In this document: piece after piece, positions 14,758-23,647 of the stretch
Layout of the letters: each line of letters starts with the position of its first letter
Numbering within the stretch: position 1 is the stretch's first letter
Origin: Nocardia beijingensis NBRC 16342
GTDB lineage: Bacteria > Actinomycetota > Actinomycetes > Mycobacteriales > Mycobacteriaceae
Length of the DNA: 63,391 bases
Assembly (NCBI RefSeq): GCF_001612785.1
Contig: NZ_BDBC01000047.1
Coordinates: forward strand, 1-63,391
Direction: 5' to 3'
Position numbers and translations under genes: made by a program
The notes under the pieces: generated by a model
What the model was told of the DNA's origin: nothing
Seen by the model: the letters and a program-made list of their open reading frames with translations, nothing else
Database searches by the model: none

Positions 14758-17340
14758 ATGCCCGACGACCCCTCGAACGGTAGTTCCGAGATTGCCGCGC
14801 TGGCTCAGCAAGTCGAGACCGCGCGCGGCAAGTTGCCTCTGCAACTCGATCCGGCGTTGCTGGAAGTGCTCTCCGAACGCGAGATCGCCGCGGAGCGTGA
14901 ATTGGCGGAATGGATTCGCGCGCGCCGCCGTGAGCAGCGGCGCCGGGCGATCGAGGCGGAACTTGCCACCGAGCGGCGCGATCGGAAGTCGGCCGCGGCG
15001 TTGCGCCGTGCGGAGGAGGCCGACGCCCGGTGGCATCGGCGCGCGCTGGCGGCGCGGCGGCGGGCTTCCAGCCAGGACGCGCGACTGGCGCAGCTCTACC
15101 GGCGGGCGGAGTGGTCCTCGCGCGCCTTGATCGCGGTCGTCGTGCTCGGCATGGTCTGGGCCGGTGTCAACGTGCAGCACAATCTGGTGCCCAGCGGTGA
15201 CATGTCCGACCCGCTGTACTGGTTGAGCTACGGCATCGAGGCGATGATCTCCATCCCGATCATCACCATCATGGTGGCGGCGACGACCGCGGCGCGCTGG
15301 GGCCGGGAGCTGGCGCGCGGCAAGGTGATCTTCTTCGAGGCGGCGCTGCTCGGCACGACCGTCGCGCTCAACACCGGCCCGCATCTCGCCGCGGGCGACC
15401 TCGGCCGCGCCGCCGAGTACGCCATCGCTCCGGTGATGGTCGGCGTGGTGATCTGGTTGCACGCCTGGGTTTCCGCGCGGTACGCCGTGCTCATCGACGG
15501 AGCGCCGGTGATCGATCCCGACCCGCGAGCTGTCCGATTCGCTCCGGGAATGATGGAGCGCGGCGACTATCAACCCCTTGCGGCGAACAGCGGCCGCTTC
15601 CCTGCGGACGGCGATACTTACGCCGCGCCCGTGACCGATGGTCGCTACGACACGAATCCCGCAACGCGAACCGCTCCTCAGGGCAGTGCCGACGTCCATG
15701 AAACCTCGGTCTCCGCCACTGTCCAGGACGAGACGACGGGCGCTCGTCCCGGTGCCCAGCCCGACGAGTTCACCCGCCCGGCCGCAGCGGCCATGCCTGC
15801 CCCGGCACACGTCGCCTACAGGAAGTCGGCGGCCAACGGTCACCCCGCCGGAGTACCGATCGACGGCCGTCCCGTCGACCACGCGGCGCCCGCGACGACG
15901 GACCCCGCGGACAGCGAAATGCACAGCGGCTCCCCCGCCTCCGGGCCGACCGATGCGCGCAGGACCAACGGTCACGCCGTCGATACGCCGATCAACGGCC
16001 ATCCCGTCACCATCCCCCGCACGGGGGCGGTACCGGTGGATGACGAAGTGGCCGGAAACATCACGCGCAATGGCCATGAGGCAGCCGCCGGTCCGAACGG
16101 CGGCGCGCTTCCGCACCCTCGCAACGGCCGCTCTCCCGACCTGCCCGTGAACGGCTACCCGCTGCCGATCCACGGCGAAATCAATGGGACGTCCACCAAC
16201 GGAAACGCGCACCCGCACATCAATGGGCATACCTTGCGCCCTGCCACCAACGGCCACACCCCGGCTTCCCCTGTCGACGGCACCATGCGGCACTCGAGCG
16301 GCGACGGGAACACCGTCCACCCCAGCGCCGACGATGCGTCCAACACGACCGGACACCCTCGGGTCAACGGGCACGATACTGCTTCGACCTCCACCGAAAT
16401 GCCCGTCGGCACAATGACTCCCGCTGTCCCGGTTGACAAGCACACCGCTCCCCTCGTCAGCAACGACGCCACGGACACCGTCGCTGCCAACGAAACCCCG
16501 GACTCCTCGGCCGTGGACGTCCGCGAAGTGACGACTCCCCCGCAGCATTCGGTACCTCCAGCCACACAGCCGGTCGCGGAGGTTCGCGCCGACGACCACA
16601 CGACCGAAACGGCAGCGCCGGAGCTTCACCCACTCGAGGTCGAGCGCGGAACCTCGAGCCCAGCAGAAGCGCCTGCGTCCGACAGCCAGCCCGCACAAAC
16701 AGCGGCACAACAGATTTCACTCGCCGACCTGCACGACGGCTTCGAATTCCGTGCGCACCCATCGGCACGCGCGAACAGTGCGGCATCGCCGCCCGCCACT
16801 ACCGATCGAGACGGCCGTTCGATCGATCGAGCCCATCACGGCGACGAAGTCCGGCACCCGGGCTCCACCGAGCCAACGCGCACACCGCCCCCCGCGACGG
16901 CCGACCCTGCCGCGCAGGTGCACCCGAACGCCACCGCGCCGCGCGCGAAACGCGGAAAGTCGGCGACCGCCGAGCAGAACGACCGCTCCGCCGACACGGA
17001 GAGCGAACAATTGGCGCTCGAGGAAGCCCCCGAGCCTTCGCGTCCGCGCGTCGAACCGATGCCCGTCCTCGAAACGGACGCCGACGAGGACGACGAATTC
17101 CCCACCGAGCCCGAAGAAGCCGACACCGACGACGACGAGATCTCCGCGATCGCCCGCGCCATCACCGGCCGCCGCCTGTCCAACCTCCCGATCGAGGAGG
17201 TCCGAGAAATCCTGACACTCGCCGACCAGGGCGGCTCCACCCCCGCCATCGCCAACGAACTAGGCGTCCCCCGCTCCGCCGTCACCCGAGTCCTCGACTC
17301 CGCCATCAAAGTCCACCGCCCTTACGCGACCATCGTCTGA
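14758..17340 (+). CDS. Membrane protein with Asn-Gly-His-rich linker and C-terminal HTH
   Basis: 860-residue protein in three parts. Residues about 1-105 are charged and probably coiled-coil (ERELAEWIRARRREQRRR, RAEEADARWHRRAL). About 115-240 hold four membrane helices, resembling the DUF2637/SpdB-like membrane domain found on actinobacterial integrative elements (weak resemblance). About 260-790 are low complexity, rich in Pro, Thr, His and Asn, with repeated NGH units around 365-560 (for example NGHPAGVPIDG and INGHPVTIP). The last 55 residues after an acidic stretch form a helix-turn-helix (STPAIANELGVPRSAVTRVL). The start is ATG 14758 with GGGAAGG 6 nt upstream. Function unknown; a membrane-anchored DNA-binding or transfer-associated protein is possible. 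Confidence 0.75.
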   Translation: MPDDPSNGSSEIAALAQQVETARGKLPLQLDPALLEVLSEREIAAERELAEWIRARRREQRRRAIEAELATERRDRKSAAALRRAEEADARWHRRALAARRRASSQDARLAQLYRRAEWSSRALIAVVVLGMVWAGVNVQHNLVPSGDMSDPLYWLSYGIEAMISIPIITIMVAATTAARWGRELARGKVIFFEAALLGTTVALNTGPHLAAGDLGRAAEYAIAPVMVGVVIWLHAWVSARYAVLIDGAPVIDPDPRAVRFAPGMMERGDYQPLAANSGRFPADGDTYAAPVTDGRYDTNPATRTAPQGSADVHETSVSATVQDETTGARPGAQPDEFTRPAAAAMPAPAHVAYRKSAANGHPAGVPIDGRPVDHAAPATTDPADSEMHSGSPASGPTDARRTNGHAVDTPINGHPVTIPRTGAVPVDDEVAGNITRNGHEAAAGPNGGALPHPRNGRSPDLPVNGYPLPIHGEINGTSTNGNAHPHINGHTLRPATNGHTPASPVDGTMRHSSGDGNTVHPSADDASNTTGHPRVNGHDTASTSTEMPVGTMTPAVPVDKHTAPLVSNDATDTVAANETPDSSAVDVREVTTPPQHSVPPATQPVAEVRADDHTTETAAPELHPLEVERGTSSPAEAPASDSQPAQTAAQQISLADLHDGFEFRAHPSARANSAASPPATTDRDGRSIDRAHHGDEVRHPGSTEPTRTPPPATADPAAQVHPNATAPRAKRGKSATAEQNDRSADTESEQLALEEAPEPSRPRVEPMPVLETDADEDDEFPTEPEEADTDDDEISAIARAITGRRLSNLPIEEVREILTLADQGGSTPAIANELGVPRSAVTRVLDSAIKVHRPYATIV
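15835..16375 (+). repeat. Degenerate NGH-coding repeats inside the membrane/HTH gene
   Basis: About ten copies of AAC/AAT-GG-CAC/CAT-type codons encoding NGH, NGN, NGR or NGY, usually followed by a Pro-containing segment and spaced irregularly. It is a protein-level low-complexity repeat, not an exact DNA repeat. Confidence 0.65.
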
Positions 17341-17388
17341 ACCCGCCGCTCAGGCCTTTCTCTGCGGCTGGTGTGTCACCGTGGAGGC

Positions 17389-18576
17389 ATGGACGATGCC
17401 GGGATCGGGGAACGCACCGCCACAGCGCGCAAGCTCACTCGGCTCACCCAGCAGCAGCTTGCGCAGAAGGCGAACGTGTCGGTCTCGCTGCTGCGCAAGG
17501 TCGAGCGAGGGGTGCGCCCCGCCTCGCCCGCGTTCATCACGGCCGTCGCCGACGCGCTCGGGGTGAACATCGAGGTCCTGACTGGGCAGCCCTACACCCC
17601 GGCGCGCGACGATGCCGGAGCACACGCCACCATCCGGGAACTGCGACGGAAAATTCTGGCCTTCAATGACGAGCCACTGAACGCGCCGACCACATTCGAA
17701 GAGCTCACCGCGGCACTACATCGGGTGCAGGAGAGCAGACGGCGCGGCCGGTACGGAGACCACACCGCCGAACTGCCGGACGTGATCCACGGATTGCACG
17801 CGCTCGCGGCCGACGAGCCTGCGGGGCATCGTCTCGAGACCATCTATTCGACCCTCGCCTACGCATACACCAGCGCGTCATCGATCGCCTACCGGTACGG
17901 CTACCTCGACCTCGCCGGACTGGCCGCCGAACGGTGCGTGTGGGCCGCTGAACGCAGTGGCGACCCCGCGTGGCCGATCGCGGCGGAATACCATCGCGCG
18001 CTGATCCTGCTCTACTCCGGCGCATACGCCGGTGGACTGCGGATCATCGAGCGCGCCCACGCCGCGAGTGAGCAACTGCCCACAACGCCGGAAGTCCTCG
18101 CGGTGCGGGGCGCGTTGCACCTGCGGGGATCGATCCTGTCGGCCCGTGCGCTCGACGCCGAGACCGCCGACGCGCATCTTCGGGAAGCGCGCCGACTCGG
18201 CGAGGCGATCGGCTCCGACCGTTATCAGGAGTACGGAACCGGGTTCCAACTGCCGAATGTCGCCATTCACTCCGTCGCCGTGCCCGTCGAGTTGTCCGAT
18301 GGCACGACCGCCGTCGCACGCGCCGAGCGGATCCGGCTACCTGCATCGGTCACGCCGTCCCGCGCCGGGCATCACTGGATCGACGTGTCCCGCGCGTGGC
18401 TGCTGCACGGGGACAAGCAGCGTGCCCTCAGCAGTCTCGACCAGGCGCGCCGGATCGCGCCGGGACTGACACGCAACCACCCCCAGGTCCACGAGACCGT
18501 CCGCGTGCTCGCCAATACCCGGCGCGGAACCGACTCCCTCGCCCGGTTCGCGAAGTGGGCCAACGTCAAGATTTGA
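17389..18576 (+). CDS. XRE-family regulator with TPR-like C-terminal domain
   Basis: 395-residue protein. Residues about 5-65 are an XRE/Cro-type helix-turn-helix (LTQQQLAQKANVSVSLLRKVERG). The rest is alpha-helical and TPR-like (LETIYSTLAYAYTSASSIAYRYG, WPIAAEYHRALILLYSGAY, HWIDVSRAWLLHGDKQRALSSL), the arrangement of many actinobacterial regulators that sense a peptide or small ligand. ATG 17389 has GGAGG only one base upstream, so it may be leaderless or start at GTG 17371 six codons earlier. It begins 48 bp after the membrane/HTH gene on the same strand and may be co-transcribed. The target is unknown. Confidence 0.8.
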   Translation: MDDAGIGERTATARKLTRLTQQQLAQKANVSVSLLRKVERGVRPASPAFITAVADALGVNIEVLTGQPYTPARDDAGAHATIRELRRKILAFNDEPLNAPTTFEELTAALHRVQESRRRGRYGDHTAELPDVIHGLHALAADEPAGHRLETIYSTLAYAYTSASSIAYRYGYLDLAGLAAERCVWAAERSGDPAWPIAAEYHRALILLYSGAYAGGLRIIERAHAASEQLPTTPEVLAVRGALHLRGSILSARALDAETADAHLREARRLGEAIGSDRYQEYGTGFQLPNVAIHSVAVPVELSDGTTAVARAERIRLPASVTPSRAGHHWIDVSRAWLLHGDKQRALSSLDQARRIAPGLTRNHPQVHETVRVLANTRRGTDSLARFAKWANVKI

Positions 18577-18615
18577 GTTCGGCGGATGCGATGCGACAAC
18601 CTACTGGCACATACC

Positions 18616-19680
18616 TTATTGCCGATCCCTTTGCTCGATGAGCTCGATGCGGGTGAACTGACCGAGCCGCGTACTGGTCTTACCCTCCGAAACTTGACGC
18701 ACAATATCTCGGAATTGCCAGAGAACGGTTTTGGACTTAGGCGCGGTTTCCTCGATGACGCGAGCGTAGATCGGGTCGCGCAACCTGATTTCGTGCACCT
18801 TCGGTAGATTCCAGTACGGAATCATCGGCGAGAGATGATGGTCCAGATGGTAGCCTTCATTGTGTACGCCCAGGAAATGGTAGGAGACCGGGCCCAGCAC
18901 GCGATGGCGAGTGGTCTGCAGGTCGATGTTGTTGTTTCCGACGAGCGGAAAGTGTTCCAGCAACGCCATGTACCAGTTGATCAGCGGCAGTACGAACAGC
19001 AGCGGAACGATCCAATAAAGCAAAAATTGGGGTCCGTAACCGATAGTCCAGCAGAGCAGGCCAAGTGCTGCCAGGTAACCCGTAACCGCAAGCCCAGGGA
19101 GCGCCTCGTCCCGGGTTCCGGAGAGTCGCAACTCCTTCACGATTGCCGAAGTCTGCTGCCCCGATAGCGGCAACACCATGTAGCGCCATACGAACGTCGC
19201 GCCGGATTGCGGCTTGTACAAGCCGGCGGCGATATGTGCCCGGAAGTCCGGATCTTTGCGCACATCACCGAAACTGCCGTGATGATCCCGCATGTGGCTG
19301 CGCCGGAACGCCTCGAACGGTTGCAGGATCAGATACCCCGAAAACCATGTTCCGAGAAATTTGTTGAGTCCCTCGTGCTGGGCCAGCGTCCCGTGTACCG
19401 CCTCATGAACCAGTGTCGCGAGCGCACGCTGCCTGGTCGCGATGACAGTCAGCGCCACGGAGAGATAGACGAGCCACCATATCCACCCCGACAGCTGCTC
19501 GCAAAGGATGACTACGGCCGCGATGACCACCCAGTCACCGATCAACGCCAACGGCCCGTGCCAATTGTCCAGCTGTCGCAATGTTCTGACCTCGCTGTCG
19601 ATCTCGGGATCGAACCTGTAGCGAGGCACGCGACCAGGCAGCGGAGTGAGGTCATCGCTTCGTTGTCCCGTAGTCAACAT
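18616..19680 (-). CDS. Membrane fatty-acid desaturase
   Basis: 354-residue di-iron membrane desaturase. The three histidine boxes are HEAVH, HMRDHH and HLDHH, arranged as in acyl-lipid desaturases (HxxxH, HxxHH, HxxHH), with four or more hydrophobic helices between them. The enzyme introduces a double bond into an acyl chain at the membrane; position and substrate are not predictable. ATG 19680 is preceded by AAGGA 5-6 nt upstream. The base composition looks less GC-rich than its neighbours by eye, which may indicate acquisition. It is convergent with the XRE/TPR gene, leaving only 39 bp. Confidence 0.85.
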   Translation of the reverse strand: MLTTGQRSDDLTPLPGRVPRYRFDPEIDSEVRTLRQLDNWHGPLALIGDWVVIAAVVILCEQLSGWIWWLVYLSVALTVIATRQRALATLVHEAVHGTLAQHEGLNKFLGTWFSGYLILQPFEAFRRSHMRDHHGSFGDVRKDPDFRAHIAAGLYKPQSGATFVWRYMVLPLSGQQTSAIVKELRLSGTRDEALPGLAVTGYLAALGLLCWTIGYGPQFLLYWIVPLLFVLPLINWYMALLEHFPLVGNNNIDLQTTRHRVLGPVSYHFLGVHNEGYHLDHHLSPMIPYWNLPKVHEIRLRDPIYARVIEETAPKSKTVLWQFRDIVRQVSEGKTSTRLGQFTRIELIEQRDRQ

Positions 19681-19812
19681 CGCATCCTTGCCGCGGCGCC
19701 CTGCCGCTGATGAATTCACGGCGGTCGACGCGCACGTCCACCTGCCCCGGCACGGGTGAAAACCTAGCTGCACCAGCAGGATTCGCCAGCGATGGGAAAT
19801 GCGTGCACGAAA

Positions 19813-19849
19813 AGCTGTGCACCCGGTAAACCCGGGTGCACAGCTCTGT
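19813..19849 (-). terminator. Rho-independent terminator after the MMPL gene
   Basis: Perfect 14-bp arms AGCTGTGCACCCGG (19813-19826) and its complement (19832-19845); reading the minus strand it is followed by TTTT. It lies about 50 bp after the MMPL stop. Confidence 0.85.
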
Positions 19850-19897
19850 TCCGGTTCATTTATCCGCGAGCGCAGGTGGTGAACGCTCCGGCTCCGA

Positions 19898-22048
19898 TCA
19901 GCCCTCGCCGACCGAACTCCCGACGACCTCCCGCGACTCCGGCCCCGCCCCACCGGGCTTCTCGTCCCCATGCCCAGGCCACCACGCCTTGTGCCCGATG
20001 AGCGCGGTGAGCGCGGGCGTGAAGAACATCGCCATGACGAAGGCCGCGATCGCGATGCCCACCGAGATGGCGAAACCCATCTGCGCGAGGACGTTGTTGC
20101 CCGCGAGCATCATCGACGCGAACGTGCCCGCCAGGATCACTCCGGCCGCCGCGATGGTGGGGCCGGTGTGCCGCAGGGCCAGCGCCGCGGCCTGTTTCGG
20201 TTCATTACCCTCGCGCGCCTCTTCCCGCAAGCGGGCGACCATGAGGATGTTGTAGTCGGTGCCAAGCGCGACCACGAACAGGTACATGATCACCGGCAGC
20301 GTGAAGATCAGGCCGGTCTCGCCCCGGATGTGCTGGAACACCAGCACCGCGGCGCCGAGTGTGGCGGCGAAGCCGAGGAACACCGAGGCCATCAGGTACC
20401 ACGGTGCGACCAGGCTGCGCAGCAGCAAACCCAGCACGATCATGATCAGGATCGCCGCCACCGGGAAGACGATCGAGTAGTCACGCGCCATCGCCTCTTG
20501 GAAGTCGACGAAGACCGAGGTGAGACCGCCCACCGCGGCGGTGGCGCCGGCGGGCGCGGCCGAATGGGCGACATCGCGCAGGGGGCCGGAGACGGTGTCC
20601 AGCGCGGCGTCCGACTCCGGTGCGGCGTCGAGCGTCACCGCGAAGTCGGCGATCGACTTGTCCGCGGACAACTTCGGCTCGGCCACCTGTCCCACACCCG
20701 GCACCGCGGCCAGCGCGGCACGGTAAAGGGCGAGCTGATCGCCGGCCAATTCGCCGCCGCCGGACTGCAACAGGACGTCCGTCGGCTGGGTGGTCCCAGC
20801 GGGCAGGCCCTTGACCAGCTCCTTGCTGTAGACGACGGATTCCGATGCCTGCGAGGTCGATCCGGAGCTGAGGTCGAACGTCGGGTGGAAACCCAAGGCG
20901 AAGATCCCGAGCACGACCAGGACCCCGCCGGAGACCGCGGCGAACAGACCGGGCCGCCGGCCGAGCGCATTGCCGATCGCGGTGAACCGCGCGCCCTTCG
21001 GTTCGGTGCGCCACGCCTTCGACGGCCAGAACACCTTGGTGCCCAACAGCGAGACCACTGCGGGCACCAGCGTCAATCCCGCGGCCAGCGCGACCGCCAC
21101 CGCGATCGCCAGCGCCGGGCCCATGGCGCGGAACATGCCGAGCGTGGACAACACCAGCGCCATGAACGCGATGATCACCGCGCCCGCCGCGGACGTGATC
21201 GCCTCGCCCACCCGCGTGACGGCGCTGACCATGGCCGTCTTCGAATCCTCGCCCGCCCGCAGCCGCTCGCGGTAACGGAACATCAGGAACAGGATGTAGT
21301 CGGTGCCGACACCGAACAGCACGACCACCAGGATCGCGTTGATCGATGCGTCGATCTGCAAGTCGAAGGCTTTGGCGACCACCGCGATCAACCCGCTGAC
21401 CATGCTGGAGATCGCGCCGATCACGACGATCGGCAGCAACGCGATCACCGGGCTGCGGAAGATGATCAGCAACAGCACCAGGATCAGCACGACGGTGGCG
21501 ATGCCGACGATCGCCAAACCCTTGTCACCCGATTCCCGCTGATCCAGCACCTGCGCCGCTTGGCCGGTGATGCCCGCCTTCAGCTCGGTGCCTTCGACGC
21601 GCTCCTTCAGCTGCTTGCGCAGCGCCTTGACCGCGTCGCCCTGCGTGGTGTCGTTCGGATTGGTCACCTTCGTCATCTGCACCGCGATGATCTGGACCAG
21701 GCGGTTCTGCGACGGGGGCGTCGGTTGCAGTCCGATGACGTCCTTGATCTGGTCCTCGCGCAAGGCGTTGCCGATCGAGACGACCGAAGCGGCGTCCGCG
21801 TCGGTCAATGGCGTGCCGTCCTGCCGGGCGAACACGATGATCGCCGCGGGAGCCGAGCTGTCCGGGAAAGCCTTCTGCTGCAACTCCAACGCTTGAATCG
21901 ACTCGTAATGCGAGGGTAGAAACGCTGATTGATCTGTGGTGGATTTCAGTTCCGGCGCCGCGGCCACCACCGCGATGGCGAGCAGCACCCACAGGCCGAT
22001 CACCTTCCACGGATTGTGGACGACCACGGCCCCCAGTCGTGCGAACAT
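19898..22048 (-). CDS. MMPL-family RND transporter
   Basis: 716-residue inner-membrane transporter of the MMPL/YdfJ class. Two repeats each begin with an extracytoplasmic loop followed by helices, with GTDYILF and GTDYNIL in the central helices, as expected for the proton-relay region. The start MFARLGAVVVHNPWKVIGLWVLL is typical. Such proteins export lipids or small molecules in mycolata. An EXLDI-like protein gene precedes it by 42 bp on the same strand, so the two are probably one operon. The substrate is unknown. Confidence 0.88.
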   Translation of the reverse strand: MFARLGAVVVHNPWKVIGLWVLLAIAVVAAAPELKSTTDQSAFLPSHYESIQALELQQKAFPDSSAPAAIIVFARQDGTPLTDADAASVVSIGNALREDQIKDVIGLQPTPPSQNRLVQIIAVQMTKVTNPNDTTQGDAVKALRKQLKERVEGTELKAGITGQAAQVLDQRESGDKGLAIVGIATVVLILVLLLIIFRSPVIALLPIVVIGAISSMVSGLIAVVAKAFDLQIDASINAILVVVLFGVGTDYILFLMFRYRERLRAGEDSKTAMVSAVTRVGEAITSAAGAVIIAFMALVLSTLGMFRAMGPALAIAVAVALAAGLTLVPAVVSLLGTKVFWPSKAWRTEPKGARFTAIGNALGRRPGLFAAVSGGVLVVLGIFALGFHPTFDLSSGSTSQASESVVYSKELVKGLPAGTTQPTDVLLQSGGGELAGDQLALYRAALAAVPGVGQVAEPKLSADKSIADFAVTLDAAPESDAALDTVSGPLRDVAHSAAPAGATAAVGGLTSVFVDFQEAMARDYSIVFPVAAILIMIVLGLLLRSLVAPWYLMASVFLGFAATLGAAVLVFQHIRGETGLIFTLPVIMYLFVVALGTDYNILMVARLREEAREGNEPKQAAALALRHTGPTIAAAGVILAGTFASMMLAGNNVLAQMGFAISVGIAIAAFVMAMFFTPALTALIGHKAWWPGHGDEKPGGAGPESREVVGSSVGEG

Positions 22049-22090
22049 CTGCGAATAGATCCTTTCCGGATGTGGAAAAGCGGCGGTATC

Positions 22091-22570
22091 TCAGATCTGC
22101 AGGTCCTGCGAGTTCGGGTTCTCGGCCACGTCGACGACCGTCCGGTAGATGTGCTCCAAAATCCGGCCGCGCAGTTCAGCGGGCGAGTCCACGATCTCCA
22201 CCGTGTAATCACCCCACTCACGCTCGCCGCTGCCCGGCCGCAGCAGCTCGCGCCAATTCTTCCATTCGGTCCAGTCGATCGCGACCGACATTTCGCGCCA
22301 GTCCGATTCCCGGCGGTGCACCACGAATTTGCCTTTGCGGCTCACATAGACCCGCACCACGTTCATCCCGACTTTGCTGTATTCCCGGGACTCGCCGAGC
22401 AGCCTGCCGAAGAACCGCTGCTGCCGCCCGCCTCCCGGCCCCACGCGCAACACGATCTGGCGCAAGTCCTCCGCGTCGCCCGGCTCGGCCGATTCCTTCA
22501 CGATGGTGACGCCGCAAGCCCGCGCCTCGACAGTGTCCGCATCGCTCGGGTCGTTCGGATCGGTGGTCAT
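22091..22570 (-). CDS. EXLDI-like small protein
   Basis: 159-residue soluble protein. Visible features are ROFFGRLLGE-like text (QRFFGRLLGES), RVYVSRKGKFVVHRRESDW, and a C-terminus ending NSQDLQI, where the EXLDI family has a Glu-x-Leu-Asp-Ile type ending. EXLDI-family proteins are actinobacterial, of unknown function, and often sit beside TetR regulators and transporters. Here the partner is the MMPL gene. The family assignment is from memory of the pattern and is moderate. Confidence 0.55.
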   Translation of the reverse strand: MTTDPNDPSDADTVEARACGVTIVKESAEPGDAEDLRQIVLRVGPGGGRQQRFFGRLLGESREYSKVGMNVVRVYVSRKGKFVVHRRESDWREMSVAIDWTEWKNWRELLRPGSGEREWGDYTVEIVDSPAELRGRILEHIYRTVVDVAENPNSQDLQI

Positions 22571-22890
22571 GATGTCCCCATTTCATAGATCAGTGCGCAT
22601 GTGGGCATGCGTCTACCATCGACCGGCCCGCCCCGAATCCGGCTCTACCGGTGCGGATTCGAGTTCTCAGAACATCCGGGCCGTCATCTCACTATAAGTA
22701 GATGTATACGTATAACGCAAGAGCCGCCCGAGGGCCCGTCCGAACACCGAAGCGCTCGACTAGCCGGCCCGCCCGACCGGCCGACCGTGTTCGAGGCCCC
22801 GCGGACCTCCCTCGAACAACGCCGACCTCGGCCACGGCTTCACTCCTGCCGCGCATGCAGGATGAACCTTGCCGCGCCGACTGGCACGCA
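22571..22890. other. Intergenic region with AT-rich palindrome
   Basis: 320 bp between the EXLDI-like gene and the VapC-like toxin gene, both on the minus strand. It should hold the promoter of the EXLDI-MMPL operon. Apart from the TATACGTATA palindrome I see no gene. Confidence 0.5.
22705..22714. promoter_or_regulatory. TATACGTATA palindrome, possible operator
   Basis: Perfect 10-bp palindrome in an AT-rich patch (22690-22718) that stands out in GC-rich DNA, 135 bp upstream of the EXLDI-like start. Such short palindromes are common TetR/MarR operator cores. Confidence 0.35.
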
Positions 22891-23337
22891 TCAGGTGCTG
22901 GAACTCCAATCGTCCGGCAAGATCCGGAACGCGGAGTAACGACTGACGGGCCGCAAGGCTCGAAAGTCACGGCGGTCGAGCGTGAGAATCGCGTCGGTAT
23001 CGAATTCGTCCGCTAGAGCCACGCACGCAGCGTCGACCAGGTCCAGATTGAGATCGCCGTACTTCCCACGAATACCGACAGCGGCATGCAGCTGTGCCGC
23101 ATCGATGCCCGAGACGACGATTCGCGTCGACGCAACCCGATCGGCCAGCAGAGCGAGGATGCCGTCGGCCACCTTGCGTCCAGCTCGAACGCTTGCCACA
23201 TGATGCACCTCGGTCAGCGCCAGCGGACTCACCACGATCGCGCTAGCCGAATCCGCGGCTCGCCGCACCGCGAAGTGCTCAGGATCCGAACGATTGAAAA
23301 GCGCGAGGATTCCCGAGGGGTCTGCGATGACGATCAT
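22891..23337 (-). CDS. vapC: PIN-domain toxin, VapC-like
   Basis: 148-residue PIN-domain ribonuclease. The acidic metal-binding residues are visible: Asp6 in IADPSG, Glu43 in LTEVHH, Asp99/Asp102 in DLNLDLVDA, and Asp121/Asp124 in LTLDRRDF. Such toxins cleave RNA, often tRNA, and are held inactive by the partner antitoxin. The ATG overlaps the antitoxin stop as ATGA (23334-23337), giving coupled translation. Confidence 0.88.
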   Translation of the reverse strand: MIVIADPSGILALFNRSDPEHFAVRRAADSASAIVVSPLALTEVHHVASVRAGRKVADGILALLADRVASTRIVVSGIDAAQLHAAVGIRGKYGDLNLDLVDAACVALADEFDTDAILTLDRRDFRALRPVSRYSAFRILPDDWSSST

Positions 23338-23558
23338 GCGGGCCGGTTCATCGCATTACGGATGTCGTCCTTGCCGATGGGCCCACCTAGATCGAAAGTC
23401 TCGTCATCACTGAGCAAGGGAGAGTCCCACTTGCGATGGCGCATGAGATACGCCCGGACCGCATCACGAGTGATTTCGTGCTTCGAGCGCCCCTCGGCAT
23501 CGGCTTGCGCATTCAGCGCCGCCTCTTCGTCCTCCGGCAACCGCATGGTCCAAGCCAT
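23334..23558 (-). CDS. vapB: Ribbon-helix-helix antitoxin, VapB-like
   Basis: 74-residue antitoxin. The N-terminus (MAWTMRLPEDEEAALNAQADAEGRSKHEITRDAVRAYLM) is a ribbon-helix-helix DNA-binding domain; the C-terminus, rich in Asp and Gly-Pro, should wrap the toxin. It probably represses its own operon through the inverted repeats that touch its start codon. No Shine-Dalgarno is obvious, so the mRNA may be leaderless. Confidence 0.85.
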   Translation of the reverse strand: MAWTMRLPEDEEAALNAQADAEGRSKHEITRDAVRAYLMRHRKWDSPLLSDDETFDLGGPIGKDDIRNAMNRPA

Positions 23559-23584
23559 ACCATGATGGTATCAGCCCTGATACC
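23557..23584. promoter_or_regulatory. Three-half-site operator of the toxin-antitoxin module
   Basis: ATACC (23557-23561), GGTAT (23567-23571) and ATACC (23580-23584) form two overlapping inverted repeats. The second is a perfect GGTATCAG-CC-CTGATACC. The site abuts the antitoxin start codon and lies about 60 bp before the divergent epimerase gene. Confidence 0.75.
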
Positions 23585-23647
23585 AATCGGAGTGCTTCTC
23601 ATAATTCCACCCGGGCTACAGCCACCCCCACTCGATGACAGGATCGT

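Noticed and set aside
22702..23016. Plus-strand open frame overlapping the VapC-like gene and upstream region
   Set aside because: Overlaps a well-supported gene, has no recognisable protein pattern and no ribosome-binding site.
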